NCBI GenBank assembly: GCA_037954325.1
Contig: JBBMNZ010000027.1
Coordinates: 10,074,001 to 10,138,000, forward strand
From: Fistularia commersonii
Taxonomy: Eukaryota > Chordata > Actinopteri > Syngnathiformes > Fistulariidae
Direction of reading: 5' to 3'
DNA length: 64,000 nucleotides
The number at the start of each line of letters is the position of its first letter. Position 1 is the first letter of the stretch. Positions 61,474 through 64,000 of the stretch are shown in pieces. A program made the translations under genes and the position numbers. The notes under the pieces were generated by a model. That model made no database searches. It was not told the DNA's origin and worked only from the letters and a program-made list of their open reading frames with translations.

Positions 61474-64000
61474 CACTGATGAACCCATATTTGGAATTAT
61501 AAATACAGATCAGCAGAGCGTCCAAACCCAATGATCTCAATTAAACAGCAGAGCACCTTCAAAACCACTGCAATGAGACACATATTTAGTTAAGCATGTC
61601 TGAAGCCACTCCATGTTGATGTTGTGCTAAATATCGTAACCTGTCATTGTGGCGACAACAAAAGTCAAGTCCGATTTATTTTCAGCTTCTCTTTAAAATT
61701 AATTAAAAAAGATTTATATAGAACTGCATTGTTTATACCCCTTGTAATTTAACAAGTTGAGAGACTTAAAGACTTTACTGAGCCTTTTATACAGGGACAT
61801 AAACTTGATTGGTGGTAAATCATAAAACTGCTTTGAAAGCTATAAATAGGAAGGTCGTCTGCCGACATGTTTGGCGGTGTCCATCTGCGAAAGCGAGCGC
61901 GGAGAAAAGGAAGAGAAAACAGGTGGGCTTTTAGAGCTACGGCTATCTGCGCCCAACAGTCTGAGAGCGGGAGATGGCACCGGTATTAACACCGCGGGTT
62001 CCCATTGTGTCAAAAATATCCGTCTTGCCCGGGGTGTAAAAGGGATAGACAGAGTGACAGAATGAGACACTGAGAGAGATATGAGCCCCTCGCTTCACAT
62101 GAGTGCTCCTGGCCTTTATTTCTCCATGGTTGTGCAACACCTCCTGCAACTTGTCCTTTCTCTCTCTTTTTACAGTAACCAACTGAAATGCGGGTATGCA
62201 GTTCCGCGTGACCAATACTGTCAGAATTAAGAGATACTGCAATTAAACTCCAGCTGCGGTCGGATGTGCAGAATTTACGCGCAGACCTTGCTTATTAAAC
62301 CGGCCGTGGCGGATAACAAAACTCCCTTTTACACAGTGTTTTTTTGAGCCACCGGCGAACGTTCGACTGTTAAACTCCATGCATGCTAACATGAGATTTA
62401 TGTGGAAAAAAATAAATAATTTACGTCGCGCCGCCACGTGCTCACAGAATACAAGCTGGGATCGGGTCGGGGGGTGGGGGGGGGCACACAAAAATATGGA
62501 AAGTCCTGCTTTGAAAATGGGAAAACAAAAAAAAAGAAAAGGGAGAAATTGGAAAAAAAAAATGAATTTCATGCAGTCAATGAGGTTCCAGTCCACAAAG
62601 ACGGACACCAGGGAGTCACTGTGGGAGGGGGAGCAATACCAGTTTCAATTTCTAGTATTGGAGTTATCTAGGCAGCTGCTGTGATAAGCAAGTTTCCTTA
62701 ACAAGTTGACAAGTTGTGTCTTGTGTGTGTGTGTGTGTGTGTGTGTGTGGTTGAACAGGCAGAGACAAAGATGTTTGCTTTTTGTTCTGGATATCATTTT
62801 GTCCCATCTGTCCAATTAAACTGCCTTGCAAAATACTAATAATCGTCGTATTTTTGTTCGCCGCTCCGACAGTCATCGCGGATACGGTATCTAGATAGTA
62901 GTGTGTGTGTGTGTCGAGAGTTCCTCCGGGATTCACACCCCTCATCAACATGTTCAGCCACGCCCTGCTTCACCTGCACCGCAATACGAAACGCAGCATT
63001 ATATCATCTTACTGACAAAGTGTGTCGTAAATTAAATTAATCATTTCTTCAAACATCCTCGATTACACAGAGCAATTTGGGTGTCCATCATATCGCACCG
63101 CATTGCGATAAGTGTGTGGAAATTGCATAATTTGACAACAGATTTACTAAAGTAAAATAAAAATGATGACAAATATTTGTTTAATACGAGGCTCGGCAAA
63201 GCTTTTTCACACAAAGCGCAAGAAAAATCGTTATGAACAGGGAAGATATGTGGAAAATAAGGTCACGGGGTTTTAAAGAGAGGTCACCAAACAGCAGCTA
63301 AACAAAGACTGAAAACTTCAGAGCATCAAAGAAAAAATCATCAGGTGCAAAACTGTGTCATTAAATCTAAGAAGCAAAAACAAACGTGAGATATGTGAAA
63401 GACTCAAGAGACTGCATAAAAGCCCCGTTCTGATTTTTCTATTTTTTTTTCCCTCCTCTTGCCTCTTCCACCACCTGAGAGGCCGTAAATCCCTCCTCTT
63501 TTCTTTTTTTTTTAAACTTGGCTGAGGGAGTGACGGGGCCAGAGGTCAAACCAGTAGGACAGATGAAAACAAGAGATTGTCTGGAAGCCCATTAAAAGAA
63601 AATTGCAGAGGACTGAAGGGAAACACATCCCTGACAGCAGCGGGATAACAGTAAACCCATGTAAAAAATAAAAATGTGCGAGGGAAAGCCGAAATACATC
63701 AGCTCGTGGAAGACGATGCGATTGCCCGTATATCGGGGACTAAAACGCAGATATGATGCTATCAACTTCCAGCAAATCCACTTGTGGCTTGACATTCAAA
63801 CTGTACAATGTCAGGAATGCAGCTGTCTTATGTTTTGTTTTCCAGACGTCTTTCACAATTAGCCTCTCTCTTCTATCTGCATATTGGTGACTCTGTCACT
63901 GCTGCGCTCACTTAGCCACAGAATGACAAAGCACTCTGACAAAGCTCTGTGGACATTGTGGTGCAGAGGAATTCTTCAGGGAAAACACAGCTATTGTGGT
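61474..64000. other. Noncoding stretch to the right edge
   Basis: No exon or transposon is recognised. A run of 8 G lies near 62470-62485 and pyrimidine tracts lie near 63437 and 63503. If shf is intact and its 5' exons lie beyond the window, this is still intron. Confidence 0.55.
62721..62749. repeat. (GT)n microsatellite
   Basis: About 14 pure GT units, with a second, shorter GT run near 62900-62913. Confidence 0.97.

Noticed and set aside
9181..64000. Search for shf 5' exons
   Set aside because: No minus-strand match to AYRAQ, PKHRLIKV, DPFD or EPYEAQ type motifs was seen.

Overview
This is vertebrate nuclear DNA, almost certainly from a ray-finned (teleost) fish. It carries one unmistakable protein-coding exon in about 64 kb. 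The rest is intron-like or intergenic sequence dense in microsatellites, long A/T homopolymers and decayed transposons of kinds common in teleosts: L2-type LINE tails, a LINE C-terminus, BED-finger hAT elements, TA-flanked MITEs, and a widespread repeat containing the motif ggcaatttagggtcttcaat. There is no operon, phage, CRISPR or other prokaryotic structure.

The coding anchor is on the minus strand at 8962-9180. It is a 219-nt internal exon (phase 1 in, phase 1 out) with an AG acceptor and a GT donor. Its 72 whole codons read as the YDTPYEP ... RLPQDDERPPEEYDQPWEWKKERISKAFA segment of an SHB/SHF-family SH2 adaptor, closest to SHF. No other SHF exon was found: neither the 5' exons (higher coordinates) nor the SH2 exons (lower coordinates). 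The simplest reading is that 1-8961 is the start of the downstream intron and that 9181 onward is the upstream intron or 5' region.

Layout: 1-640 is a compound tetranucleotide array, TA tracts and a TA-flanked MITE. 640-8961 is noncoding, with a CpG-dense block near 1.6-2.0 kb. The shf exon follows at 9 kb, then an antisense LINE C-terminal fragment (9.5-10.0 kb) and a composite repeat with a second MITE (10.1-10.6 kb). 10.6-20.3 kb is mostly unique noncoding sequence. A LINE 3' tail lies at 20.3-20.5 kb and a rearranged copy of the composite repeat at 21.3-21.6 kb. A 675-bp hAT element with a perfect 8-bp target duplication is at 23.97-24.64 kb. 24.6-42.4 kb is noncoding with microsatellites. 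A LINE tail and an old teleost repeat lie at 42.4-42.85 kb, an L2 reverse-transcriptase relic at 47.9-48.2 kb, a pogo/Tigger-like remnant at 50.7-50.9 kb, a second copy of the same hAT family in opposite orientation at 57.55-58.19 kb, and an L2-type LINE 3' end at 61.2-61.5 kb.

I see no convincing undescribed biological system. The most useful observations are the isolated shf exon, the pair of inverted hAT copies that keep BED zinc-finger coding remnants, the MITE/composite repeat family with an internally inverted block, and several motif-dense stretches that are candidate conserved noncoding elements but cannot be confirmed without alignment.
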